Shown one piece after another: positions 20,329 to 28,031 of a DNA stretch of 44,191 bases; the stretch's first letter is position 1; each line of letters begins with the position of its first letter. The stretch spans positions 1 through 44,191 of the forward strand of contig JBCCWS010000049.1 in the NCBI GenBank assembly GCA_039193195.1. Reading direction: 5' to 3'. Source of the stretch: Pseudomonadota bacterium (lineage in GTDB: Bacteria > Pseudomonadota > Gammaproteobacteria > Steroidobacterales > JBCBZW01). The translations under genes were made by a program, and so were the position numbers. The notes below the pieces were generated by a model. It did not search any database. It saw only the letters and a program-made list of their open reading frames with translations, and was not told the DNA's origin.

Positions 20329-20838
20329 GTGTTTTCCTCGATCGAATCGACTTCGCTGCCCGCTGGGGCGTTGCTGCAGGCCTACCAGCGTCCAAATTGC
20401 TACGTTGACTGCTTCAGCGTGTTCTGCACGAGTGGGGTGGAGCACAGCCGATGGGTGCGCGCGTTCCTCGACTCGCGCGTGTTCAGGTTGGAACGAGCGG
20501 TGCTACGAACCCTCGCTTCAGCCGACAGCAGTGATGAGGCCGTCGCCGCGCTCATCACCGGCGGTGCAGAGACCTTTGCCGTGTGGACCGTCGAGCATCG
20601 CACGCCCCAGGAGCTCTTGCTACGAGACCGCACCGCGCGTACCCGCACGTGGTGGCGCACGCAACCGGAGACACACGGAGTGCGCCTGTACTTCGGATCC
20701 GCGTTGGTGCCGAAGGTGAACGAAGACGGCGAGCAACACGGGACGCTCGGCCCGTGGCGCTGGACGATCCCCCTGCATCGCGCCTATTCGCGTTGGCTGG
20801 TGAGTTCCGCCTGCGAGCGGCTCCAAGCATTCAGTTGA
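20329..20838 (+). CDS. Hypothetical protein, DUF2867-like in outline
   Basis: A 169-residue protein if started at the GTG at 20329, which has GGAG 8 bases upstream. The open frame extends back to 20032, but that part overlaps the previous gene and has composition typical of non-coding DNA. Visible features: LPAGALLQAYQRPNCYVDCFSV near the start, HSRWVRAFLDSRVFRLERAVLRTL in the middle, and RTWWRTQPETHGVRLYFGSALVP toward the end. The order (short strand, D-C-F, then a helical Arg-rich block) recalls DUF2867-type proteins, a guess from pattern only. There is no signal peptide or membrane segment. Confidence 0.6.
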   Translation: MFSSIESTSLPAGALLQAYQRPNCYVDCFSVFCTSGVEHSRWVRAFLDSRVFRLERAVLRTLASADSSDEAVAALITGGAETFAVWTVEHRTPQELLLRDRTARTRTWWRTQPETHGVRLYFGSALVPKVNEDGEQHGTLGPWRWTIPLHRAYSRWLVSSACERLQAFS

Positions 20839-21311
20839 GGGGCGCGTGTCGCCTGGCGGGAAATCAGCTCCCTACGCGGCGCCAGTACGCGTCGCCCAAG
20901 CCCCCCAAAACGCCAGTCGGACGGTGGGTGGAGTCGTTGCGGGCCTGCGCACGCGGCTGGATCGTTTTAAAGCACATTGCGTCTGTCGATCGGGCGGGTG
21001 GAGCGAGCGTCGGCCGGTCGTTGCGCGAAGGCGCCAACGGGATCCCCTAGCGGTCACGAAAACGCCCGAAAGGATCCAACCCGAAAGGTGCCCTCAGGAG
21101 CGTGATATCGCTTGCTCAGAGTCCCAAGCAATTGATTGCGCGCCACTTTTTCGCTCGCTTCGGTGTCCACCTGCTGGCAGGAAAAGTAGGAAAAGAAACG
21201 TGATTGTGAACCTATGTTCCGAGATCTTCCCATTCGTGATGCTCTGCCTAGAATGCGCCCAGCGTCGGTAGGGGCCGACGACTACTACCCTCTAGGGAGC
21301 CATGAGAGAGA
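20839..21311. other. Intergenic region before the repeat lipoprotein
   Basis: About 470 bases with no convincing gene. It contains CCCGAAAGG twice with 6 bases between copies (about 21065-21088). A plausible promoter for the next gene is TTCCCA (about 21226) 16 bases before TAGAAT (about 21250), giving a leader of some 50-60 bases. A frame at 20846-21271 has no ribosome binding site and random-looking composition. Confidence 0.45.
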
Positions 21312-22469
21312 ATGAAAATGACCAGAACTTTTACCGCAGGTACCTTCGTCGGGATGGCCCTGCTCGCCAGCGGCTGTGCCACTACGGAAGACACGCAGAC
21401 TTCCATGGTCGAAGGTGCCGCTAACGAGAGCCAGGAGCTGATCGACAGCCAGCGCGAGCGTATCTCCTCGCTCGAAAGCGAGCTAATGCAGCGTGAGCGC
21501 GAGCTCGAGGCTGCCGAGAGCGCCGCCCGCAACAGCGGCAGCGACGGCAACGCTATGACCGCCATGCTGTCCGTTGACCCCCTGTTCCCGCCGAACCCCG
21601 TGCCCGGTGAGTGCTACGCTCGCGTGCTGATCCCCGCGAGCTACACCACGGAGAGCGAGACCGTGCTGGTGAGCGAGGAGTCTGAGCGCGTCGAGATCAT
21701 CCCCGCCCGCTACGAGACGGTGCAGGAGACGGTGCTCGTCAAGGAAGCGTCTAGCCGCCTGGAAGTGGTGCCCGCCGTCTACGAGACCGTCACCGAGCGT
21801 GTGCTGGTGAAGGGTGAGTCTACGCGCATCGAAGAAGTGCCCGCTACCTACCGCACGGTCACCGAGCAGGTGCTGATCTCGCCGGCGCGCACCGAATGGA
21901 AGCGCGGCCCCGCGTCGAGCTTCGCCGCTAACGTTGTCGATAGCGCCACCACCGATACCGGTGAGATCATGTGTCTGGTGGAAGTGCCGGCCAAGTACGA
22001 GACGGTCACCCGTCGCGTCGTCGACCAACCTGCCTCCACGCGTGAGATCGTGATCCCCGCCGAGTACCGCACCATTGAGAAGCGCGTGCTGGTCACGCCT
22101 GCGACCACCCGTGAGGTCACCGTCCCCGCTGAGTACGACACCGTGACCGTGACCCAGCTGGTGGATTCGGCTTCGGAGCGTCGCATCCCGATCCCGGCCC
22201 AGTACGAGACCGTGACCCGTCGCGTGAAGACCGACGAGGAGAACCTCGAGTGGCGCCAGGTCGTGTGTGCCGTCAACCTGACCCAACCGAACGTTGCCTC
22301 CCTGCAGCGCGCGCTTCAGGACGCTGGTCGCTACAACGGTCCGATCGACGGCATTATCGGTCCTCAGACCTTGGCCGCAGCCAACAGCTACGCCAAGTCC
22401 AACGGCCTGCCGACGGGTACCAACTACATCGCCATGGAAGTGGTTGAGGACCTGAGCCTGAACTTCTAA
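21312..22469 (+). CDS. Repeat-containing lipoprotein with C-terminal peptidoglycan-binding domain
   Basis: A 385-residue lipoprotein: signal with lipobox LASGC (Cys22), a coiled-coil segment (about 37-75, E/R/L-rich), then eight tandem repeats of about 23 residues (roughly 103-315). Each repeat is built on P-A-x-Y-x-T-V-x-x-x-V-L-V followed by an R/E-rich turn, for example VPAVYETVTERVLVKGES and IPAEYRTIEKRVLVTPAT. The C-terminus is a PG_binding_1-like domain with SLQRALQDAGRYNGPIDGII-GPQTLAA. The protein would tether the outer membrane to the cell wall, with the repeats as spacer or binding surface. The repeat series is interrupted once by a ~20-residue insert with a Cys (EIMCLVEVPAKY). A strong terminator follows. 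Confidence 0.85.
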   Translation: MKMTRTFTAGTFVGMALLASGCATTEDTQTSMVEGAANESQELIDSQRERISSLESELMQRERELEAAESAARNSGSDGNAMTAMLSVDPLFPPNPVPGECYARVLIPASYTTESETVLVSEESERVEIIPARYETVQETVLVKEASSRLEVVPAVYETVTERVLVKGESTRIEEVPATYRTVTEQVLISPARTEWKRGPASSFAANVVDSATTDTGEIMCLVEVPAKYETVTRRVVDQPASTREIVIPAEYRTIEKRVLVTPATTREVTVPAEYDTVTVTQLVDSASERRIPIPAQYETVTRRVKTDEENLEWRQVVCAVNLTQPNVASLQRALQDAGRYNGPIDGIIGPQTLAAANSYAKSNGLPTGTNYIAMEVVEDLSLNF

Positions 22470-22498
22470 GTTCCGGCGCGCGACACGTGCTGTTGCCA

Positions 22499-22534
22499 AG
22501 GGCTGCGCTCCGCGATGGGGCGCAGCCCTTTCTC
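22499..22534 (+). terminator. Intrinsic terminator of the repeat lipoprotein gene
   Basis: AGGGCTGCGC (22499-22508) pairs with GCGCAGCCCT (22520-22529), followed by TTTCT. A 10-base G+C-rich stem plus T-tract, 30 bases after the stop codon. Confidence 0.88.
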
Positions 22535-22556
22535 GTGCTATCGCGCTTGTGCAAGG

Positions 22557-22588
22557 AAAAGGGCGGTGCCGCGATGGCACCGCCCTTT
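22557..22588 (-). terminator. Intrinsic terminator of the secreted propeller gene
   Basis: AAAGGGCGGTGCC and GGCACCGCCCTTT form a perfect 13-base stem with a 5-base loop. On the minus strand the stem is followed by TTTTCC-like sequence, 42 bases after the stop of the gene at 22630. It can also work on the plus strand as a second barrier. Confidence 0.88.
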
Positions 22589-22629
22589 GGGTGGGACACC
22601 CGATGGTATCCCGTAGCCTAGCGAAACCC

Positions 22630-24396
22630 TTAGTTAGGTAGCGGGAGGCGGCAGCCGAAGGTGAGCTCGGCCACGAAGGTCTTCCAATTGGCGTTGACGT
22701 TCTCACTCTCCGCCGCGTACTGACCGACGTACCAGAAGCGACGACCGTCCGGGTCGGTCGCCATACCGGTGTAGTCACCCCAGCGGTTCGGCGAGTTCGG
22801 ATCCTGGAAGGAGCGGTAGGCCTCGGTACCGGCGATGATGTCCGAGTCGGCACGCAGGCGGTTCAGCGGATCGACGAACAAGCGACCGGAAGCGGCCACG
22901 GACGGGAACATCGAGTCGCTGCTCTTGGTGTAGCCGATAGCCATGTTCTCGCAGCGGTCTACCGCGAGGCTGGGGAAGAAGCGATGCACACCGTCGCGTG
23001 CGGTCAGCACACCGGCACGGATCACGCCGTCCGTGCTAGCGCCCACGGTGACTTCGGCCGGATCGATCTGTGCCCAACGCGCGCAGTTGACCACGCCAGT
23101 GCCCGGGTCGCAGGACACGGTTTGGGTGGTCCACAGCTTGCCGTTTCGGAACTCGGTCTCCTGGCCGCGGAAGTCGTTACCAGCGAGCAACACATCGGAG
23201 CCTGCCTGCGGCACGGAGACCGGGAAGCAGGACTGGTCGGCGCAGTCGAGCTTGGAGGCCGCTGCGAGGTCGACGTCACCAAGCTTGGTCAGCACGTCAG
23301 CACCGAAGGGAGCATCCCAGGCCCACACGCTGTGGGTCGGACCGTCGAACACTTCCGTCATGAAGTAGTTGGGGCCTTCGGTGGGGAAGGTGCCGTCGTT
23401 GGCGCCGCGTAGCTGCGCCGGCTGCGGCGTGCTGTTGAAGTCCGGCACCAGGCGCTGGACCACGCGGATCGGATCGCCGTTCAGCAGATCGTCCTTGTTG
23501 ACCGCGAAGATGCGGCCGCCGACGAAGCTGTCGCCGAATTGGTTGGAGCCGACGTAGATAGCGTCCGTACCAACCCCCATATGCGGGAAGTCGAAGAACT
23601 CACCGTTAATGTCAGCGGGGAAGGCGAAGCGGTTCCATGTACCGAGGGGATCACCGTCGGTCGTGGCGGCGATGCAGTAGTCGGTGCCGTTGCCGTCCAC
23701 ACCTAGGATGAACTGGCCGGTGGACTCGTCGTACACGACATCCGGATCGAAGGGACCGCCGGGCTCACAGGCCGGATCCACGCCAGCGAAGAACTCGCTG
23801 AAGGCGGTCGGCGGCTGCAGCTCGTTGCCGGCCTTGTCGTAGATGGCGAAGGTCACGTTGACGACCACGATGATGTGATCCGGGCCGGCCGTGATATCGG
23901 GATCCGGCGGCACGGTGGCGCTAAACGGCACAGGATCCACACAGCAGTCTTCGGCACCGATGGCCTCGAAGCTGTTGAGGATGATCGGGCCACGACGACG
24001 GCTCTGCTGACGGGCAGCGGGGACGCGGTTGGCGGACTGCTCAGCGCGGCTGATCGCCTGGTTGAGCTGTGCATCGTTAAGCGGCGACTCGATTCGTCGC
24101 CCACCGGACACCTTTACCGTGCCGTTCTTAGCGGTGGCGGCGCGCGGTTTCACTGTGGTCATCTGAATCGGGTACGCGCGGGTGCCCACGTAGCTGGCGC
24201 GATCGCCAGAAACGCGGACGGGACCCGAGCGTTCCTTCATGCGCTTGACGACTTCGACGGACGCGCTCATCGGCACGGATAGTCGCTCGACCTCGGGCTG
24301 CTGCTGATTGGCGTCCGGCGAATTTGCCGACACCGCCCACCAGCCGCCCAGGGCGACCAGCGACAGTAAGCCTGCACGGGCTGCTAAATCACTCAT
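22630..24396 (-). CDS. Secreted cysteine-rich propeller-like protein of unknown function
   Basis: A 588-residue exported protein. The N-terminal hydrophobic segment (about 6-24) acts as signal or anchor. After a ~120-residue basic, low-complexity region comes a long domain with beta-propeller character: repeated segments such as PDPDITAGPDHIIVVVN, FDPDVVYDESTGQFILGV, FDFPHMGVGTDAIYVGSNQF, HRFFPSLAVDRCENMAIGYT and WGDYTGMATDPDGRRFWYVG. About eleven cysteines, several paired closely (DCC, CADQSC), suggest disulfides in the periplasm or outside. I recognise no named family. It is convergent with the repeat lipoprotein and has its own terminator. Confidence 0.8.
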   Translation of the reverse strand: MSDLAARAGLLSLVALGGWWAVSANSPDANQQQPEVERLSVPMSASVEVVKRMKERSGPVRVSGDRASYVGTRAYPIQMTTVKPRAATAKNGTVKVSGGRRIESPLNDAQLNQAISRAEQSANRVPAARQQSRRRGPIILNSFEAIGAEDCCVDPVPFSATVPPDPDITAGPDHIIVVVNVTFAIYDKAGNELQPPTAFSEFFAGVDPACEPGGPFDPDVVYDESTGQFILGVDGNGTDYCIAATTDGDPLGTWNRFAFPADINGEFFDFPHMGVGTDAIYVGSNQFGDSFVGGRIFAVNKDDLLNGDPIRVVQRLVPDFNSTPQPAQLRGANDGTFPTEGPNYFMTEVFDGPTHSVWAWDAPFGADVLTKLGDVDLAAASKLDCADQSCFPVSVPQAGSDVLLAGNDFRGQETEFRNGKLWTTQTVSCDPGTGVVNCARWAQIDPAEVTVGASTDGVIRAGVLTARDGVHRFFPSLAVDRCENMAIGYTKSSDSMFPSVAASGRLFVDPLNRLRADSDIIAGTEAYRSFQDPNSPNRWGDYTGMATDPDGRRFWYVGQYAAESENVNANWKTFVAELTFGCRLPLPN

Positions 24397-24496
24397 TCGG
24401 TGTTACCTCTCCGTAGGTTCTCTACTTAGTGCGGATTGCGAGAGCTGTTCTTGTTCTCCCGTGGCCACTTCATGCGCCCACAGGTGTAGGGAAAAT

Positions 24497-24524
24497 ACCA
24501 CAGCGGGTGACTTTGTCACGTGGT
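24497..24524. promoter_or_regulatory. Extended inverted repeat between divergent genes
   Basis: GTGAC-TTT-GTCAC (24507-24519) is a perfect inverted repeat, flanked by ACCAC (24497-24501) and GTGGT (24520-24524). It lies about 100 bases upstream of the secreted propeller gene (minus) and 160 bases upstream of the decayed peptidase, so it may be an operator for either. Confidence 0.35.
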
Positions 24525-24683
24525 GTGTCTGGCGGCGGTGGGTTGTCGGCTCGCTAGGCGGCGAAATACGGGATTAGGTAGTCGCGCATACTGCGGCGCG
24601 GCAGCCTCTCAAGAGCGGCGAGAGCACTACGTCTGATGCGGATGTATCATTTGGTGCGCTGCACCGTTCGCAGGGTAGAGAGT

Positions 24684-25581
24684 ATGTCAGCACGGGAGTT
24701 GCGCGCCGGCGTCGGCGCGATGTTATGGCTAATCGTCGGGTTGGCGGCAAGCTTGAGTGCGGCCGCCGTTCCTGGCGGGTGGACCGCGACCGCGTACGAT
24801 CCTGGCATCCCCACCCTCGAGCAGGTCGTGGGACATCCGCTTGGCGCACAGATCACCGGGTCTGCAGAGGCGCTTCGCTACCTACAGGCGCTCGCCGAGG
24901 CGGCACCGGACCGTTTGCGTCTGATCGAGTATGCCCGCAGTTGGGAAGGACGACCGCTCGTGAACCTGTTGGTGGGTTCCCCTGATCGGCTGCGCTGCGC
25001 ACTTGGGTGGAGGCGGGTGGCGTACTCGTCGCCATAGGCGAGGCCTTGCGCTTCATCACGGACCCTGATGTGGCGCTCCTTTCCACCCAACGTGAGCGTT
25101 TGGCTGGCAGCGAAGTGGAGGATCGGGAAAAGAGCGCCACCATCGCGGGCTCGCTGATCGAAGGCCCGCCAGACAATGCGGCCGCGCTGCGGCGTCGGGA
25201 TCCCATGCCTGATCCTCTCCCCGGCGTACTGTTGCGAGCCGTTGCCGATCGCCAACACTGGCTCACAGCGGGGGTGGGTGATGGCGGTGTGAACCTCCTG
25301 GTGGAGGGGCGGGATGTATACCGCCCCTCGGCCCTAGATGAAGGTGTCAATGCCATGCGCTTTGCGTCAGCCCAGGACTTGGGCGCGGGCGGCCATCTGT
25401 GGGCGGAGAACCGAGCGCAGTGGGTGTGGAAGCCGGCCGTTGCCGTGACCAAACGGGGCAGAGGCTTGGTGGTGGCATTCGTCAGTGACCCAAACTTCAG
25501 AGGTGCCCTGGATGGGGGGCTAATATCTTGTTCCTCAATGCTTTTCTGCGCGGTCCGGCGCACACGAGACGACTCCACTGA
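24684..25581 (+). pseudogene. Decayed M14-family zinc carboxypeptidase
   Basis: The 5' part (24684 to about 24990) encodes a signal peptide and the start of a large M14 carboxypeptidase: YDPGIPTLEQVVGHPLGAQI, EALRYLQALAEAAPDRL, LIEYARSWEGRPLVNLLVGS. At about 24990-25000 the match jumps frame and continues as LRTWVEAGGVLVAIGEA, part of the family's C-terminal domain, then GGHLWAENRAQWVWKPAVAV and GRGLVVAFVSDPNF. The catalytic domain with HxxE and the third zinc ligand is missing, several hundred residues by comparison with the family. A second lesion, one extra base in the G-run near 25516, breaks the end. Read in the corrected frame it gives ANILFLNAFLRGPAHTRRLH and a stop at 25579-25581. The deletion junction lies in a short CTGCGCTGCGC repeat. 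Confidence 0.82.
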
Positions 25582-25602
25582 GGTGCGAGGCACGAGACAA
25601 GC

Positions 25603-25631
25603 TAGACACTCATTCGCTATTTAGCTAAATT
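25603..25631 (+). promoter_or_regulatory. Promoter and overlapping operator palindrome of sdpR
   Basis: TAGACA (25603-25608) and TAAATT (25626-25631) are spaced 17 bases and resemble a sigma70 promoter. The perfect 12-base palindrome ATTTAGCTAAAT (25619-25630) overlaps the -10, and partially matching CG ends lengthen the symmetry to about 20 bases. The -10 ends 6 bases before the ATG at 25638, and no Shine-Dalgarno is present. The likely start of transcription is therefore the start codon itself, with the repressor binding across the -10. Confidence 0.6.
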
Positions 25632-25637
25632 ACGAAA

Positions 25638-25928
25638 ATGAGTCAGGTGTTTCGTGCCCTAGCCGACCCGACGCGGCGCCACATCCTGGAACTGCTTCGC
25701 GATCGCGACATGTCTGCGGGCGAATTGGCGGCGCAGTTTCCGCTGGCCAAGGCCACCCTGTCGCGCCACTTCTCCGTGCTGCGCGAGGCCGAGCTGATCC
25801 ACGGCGATCGGCGGGGGACGAGCATCGTGTACCAGCTGAACGTGTCCGTGCTGGAGGAGGCGCTGCTGGAGTTCATGAGCCGCCTGTCTATCGATAGACC
25901 GGATCAGCAGGAGAGTGAAGATGACTGA
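25638..25928 (+). CDS. sdpR: ArsR-family autorepressor, SdpR-like
   Basis: A 96-residue winged-helix repressor. VFRALADPTRRHILELLRD at the N-terminus, the HTH in MSAGELAAQFPLAKATLSRHFSVLREAELI, and the wing GDRRGTSIVYQLNVSVLEE are typical of the SdpR branch of ArsR proteins. No cysteine metal site is visible, so it is not a metal sensor. In Bacillus subtilis SdpR represses its own operon with SdpI and is relieved when SdpI captures the toxin SdpC. Here the following gene is an sdpI homologue, supporting the assignment. A palindromic operator overlaps the promoter just upstream. The coding region overlaps sdpI by 8 bases. Confidence 0.88.
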   Translation: MSQVFRALADPTRRHILELLRDRDMSAGELAAQFPLAKATLSRHFSVLREAELIHGDRRGTSIVYQLNVSVLEEALLEFMSRLSIDRPDQQESEDD

Positions 25929-26598
25929 CGCCCTATCGCAGCTACGCAATCGCGCCTTCGCCTTCGGCTTGGTGGTGTTCGCTCTGATGACGCTCATCTC
26001 GGCCTTCGGTTGGCTAAGCACCGAGCCCGGATCTGAGTTGCCTGTGCATTGGAATTCTAGCGGTGAGGTGAATCGCTACGGTTCCCGAGCCGAGGCCTTC
26101 GGGCTGATGCCTGCCATCTGGCTGTTCATGGTGCTGGTCTTCGCACTGCTTCCAGCACTGGAGCCGCGCCGTCGCCACCTCGCCCAGAGTCGTTTGCCTT
26201 ACTTGATGGTGATGTTAGCTACTGGCCTCTCCATGTTGGTGATTCACGGCCTGGCCACCGCTGCCGCGCTGGGAGCGACGGTGGAGATCGCCCGGGTCAT
26301 TCCGCCCATCGTCGGTGCTGCGCTGGTCGTCACGGGAAACTACATGGGCAAGACGCGAAGCAACTACTTCATTGGCGTGCGCACGCCGTGGACCCTCTCC
26401 TCGGAGCTATCCTGGCGCAAGACCCACCGGTGGGCGGGGCGGGTGTTCGTCCTAGTGGGGCTGGTGATGGTGCTGGGGGCGGTCCTGCCGTGGCCGCAGA
26501 CCCTGATGATGGCGAGCGTTGCAGTGCTGTTGACCGCGACCGTGATCCTGGTGGCCTACTCCTACGTGGTCTGGCGTACCGATCCAGCCCGAGAATAG
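25921..26598 (+). CDS. sdpI: SdpI-family membrane protein
   Basis: A 225-residue inner-membrane protein with about six helices. The N-terminal DUF1648 signature is seen as LPVHWNSSGEVNRYGSRAEA, and the SdpI domain as GNYMGKTRSNYFIGVRTPWTLSSELSWRKTHRWAGR. I start it at the ATG at 25921, which has AGGAGA 7 bases before it; a GTG at 25915 is also in frame. In Bacillus SdpI gives immunity to the killing peptide SdpC and titrates SdpR. No SdpA/B/C-like genes are in the window. The overlap with sdpR implies coupled translation. The 3' end overlaps the convergent MFS gene by 37 bases. Confidence 0.9.
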   Translation: MTDALSQLRNRAFAFGLVVFALMTLISAFGWLSTEPGSELPVHWNSSGEVNRYGSRAEAFGLMPAIWLFMVLVFALLPALEPRRRHLAQSRLPYLMVMLATGLSMLVIHGLATAAALGATVEIARVIPPIVGAALVVTGNYMGKTRSNYFIGVRTPWTLSSELSWRKTHRWAGRVFVLVGLVMVLGAVLPWPQTLMMASVAVLLTATVILVAYSYVVWRTDPARE

Positions 26599-27887
26599 CG
26601 GTTGCCCGCGAGGGCGTGGCGGTGGCTCTCGCGGCGCGCAGCGACCACAAGCAACACGAGGATCAGCAATAGGGGCGCCGCAGCCAGCAGCAGCACCTTC
26701 TCCCAGCCTAAGCTCAGTACCGTCGCGCCCGCGAGTAGGCTGGCGAGGGCCGCCACGGCGAATACGCTGAAGTCGTTGGCGGCCTGTGCTTTGAAGCGCT
26801 CGTTCGCACGGTAGGTGCTCAGCAACGCTGTGGTGGCGCCGACGAAAAGAAAGTTCCACCCAACGCCGAGCAGCACCAGTGTTGTCCCGTAGTGCATAAT
26901 CGCACGGCCGCTGATGCCGATGGCGATGCACGCGAGCATCATCGCCGCGCCAAACCACATCATTCGCTGTGCTCCCAGGCGCCCGATCAGCAGCGCAGCG
27001 CCCAGCGATGGAGCGTACATCGCCACCACATGTGCTTGAATCACCGCCGCTGTGGCGCGCAAGGGGTGACCGTCAACCACGTGCATCGCAACGGGGGTTG
27101 CCGTCATCAGCAAGGCCATCGTGCCCTGGGCGACTACCGCAGCGCCTACCGCCAGAAGGAAGGCCGGTTGGCGGGCGATCGTCAGCAGCGGGCGTGGCGC
27201 ATCCTCCGGAGCCGACGATGCGGTTCGACCCTCGCTAAAGGGGCGCATAGCGGCCACGAGGCCCAACACGGCTATATGGCCCAAGGCCAGCGTGCAAAAG
27301 GCGAGGCGAAGCGGGTGCTCAACGCCGAGCGCGCTGATCCTGGCGATCAGCGTGCCGCCGGCAACGGCGCCGACCATCGCACCGAGCAACAGCCAGGCGA
27401 TCGCCTGTCCGGCACGATCGCTGTGCACCGATTCCGCGGCGGCGAAGCGAAGCTGTTGCCCGCACGCGAGGGCGGCGCCTAGGCCCGTGGCAGCGAGGCA
27501 GAACAGACCAAAGCTGCCGGCGTTCACGGCGGTGCCGGCGAGCAGGGCACTGACCAAGGCGATGCCGGCGCCCAGCGCGATACCGGCGCGCCTGCCGAGC
27601 CGCCTCATGGCCATGCTGGTAGGGACGGTCGCAAGGGCTGTACCGAGTACGGCGAGAGAGATCGGTAAGGTGGCCAGGCGCGGATGCGGTGCGAGATCGT
27701 TGCCCACCACGCCGCCGACGATACCGAGCATAACGGCACCGGCCGTGAAGGTGGCCTGGATCAAAAATAGGATCGCAAGGTTACGTTCAAGCGCCACGGC
27801 ATCCACTCGTAGTTCGAAGACCGTTAGCCGCGCGCCGGCGGCCCGTGATACCCATGGAGTATTCGTCCCGAGCGACAGCGCTGTCAC
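26562..27887 (-). CDS. Major facilitator superfamily transporter
   Basis: A 441-residue MFS permease with twelve predicted helices. The first-half signature RRLGRRAGIALGAGIALV lies after helix 2-3, and a second-half counterpart IGRLGAQRMMWFGA follows a cytoplasmic loop (RPFSEGRTASSAPEDAPRPL, about 217-236). Composition and layout suit a drug or metabolite exporter (YfmO/YcaD-type), but the substrate cannot be read from sequence. The start is uncertain: GTG at 27887, or another GTG about 27 codons downstream, just before the first helix. The C-terminal tail runs 37 bases into sdpI on the opposite strand, so antisense interference is possible. Confidence 0.87.
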   Translation of the reverse strand: MTALSLGTNTPWVSRAAGARLTVFELRVDAVALERNLAILFLIQATFTAGAVMLGIVGGVVGNDLAPHPRLATLPISLAVLGTALATVPTSMAMRRLGRRAGIALGAGIALVSALLAGTAVNAGSFGLFCLAATGLGAALACGQQLRFAAAESVHSDRAGQAIAWLLLGAMVGAVAGGTLIARISALGVEHPLRLAFCTLALGHIAVLGLVAAMRPFSEGRTASSAPEDAPRPLLTIARQPAFLLAVGAAVVAQGTMALLMTATPVAMHVVDGHPLRATAAVIQAHVVAMYAPSLGAALLIGRLGAQRMMWFGAAMMLACIAIGISGRAIMHYGTTLVLLGVGWNFLFVGATTALLSTYRANERFKAQAANDFSVFAVAALASLLAGATVLSLGWEKVLLLAAAPLLLILVLLVVAARRESHRHALAGNRYSRAGSVRQTT

Positions 27888-28019
27888 GAACGGCGCACCG
27901 ACTTTGCGACCCGTACCGCGGCTTTAGCGCCGCGCGCGCCAGCGCGGTCCTTTGGGAGGGCCGGTGGCGGGCTTCGCAGGATCTTTGGGGCAGGGCGCAG
28001 TCGCCCTTCGCGCTTGTGG

Positions 28020-28025
28020 TTTAAT
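28020..28025 (+). promoter_or_regulatory. Possible -10 element just upstream of adk
   Basis: TTTAAT is separated from the adk ATG (28032) by only GGGGGG. If used, transcription would begin at or next to the start codon. There is no clear -35, so this is a weak call. The G-run could alternatively serve as the ribosome binding site of a longer transcript. Confidence 0.25.
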
Positions 28026-28031
28026 GGGGGG

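Noticed and set aside
20846-21271. 141-residue frame before the repeat lipoprotein
   Set aside because: No ribosome binding site or recognisable domain; the region fits an intergenic promoter area.
21483-22853. 456-residue minus-strand frame opposite the repeat lipoprotein
   Set aside because: Its His/Arg/Gly/Asp-rich sequence is the complement of the repeats, and it runs through two strong terminators.
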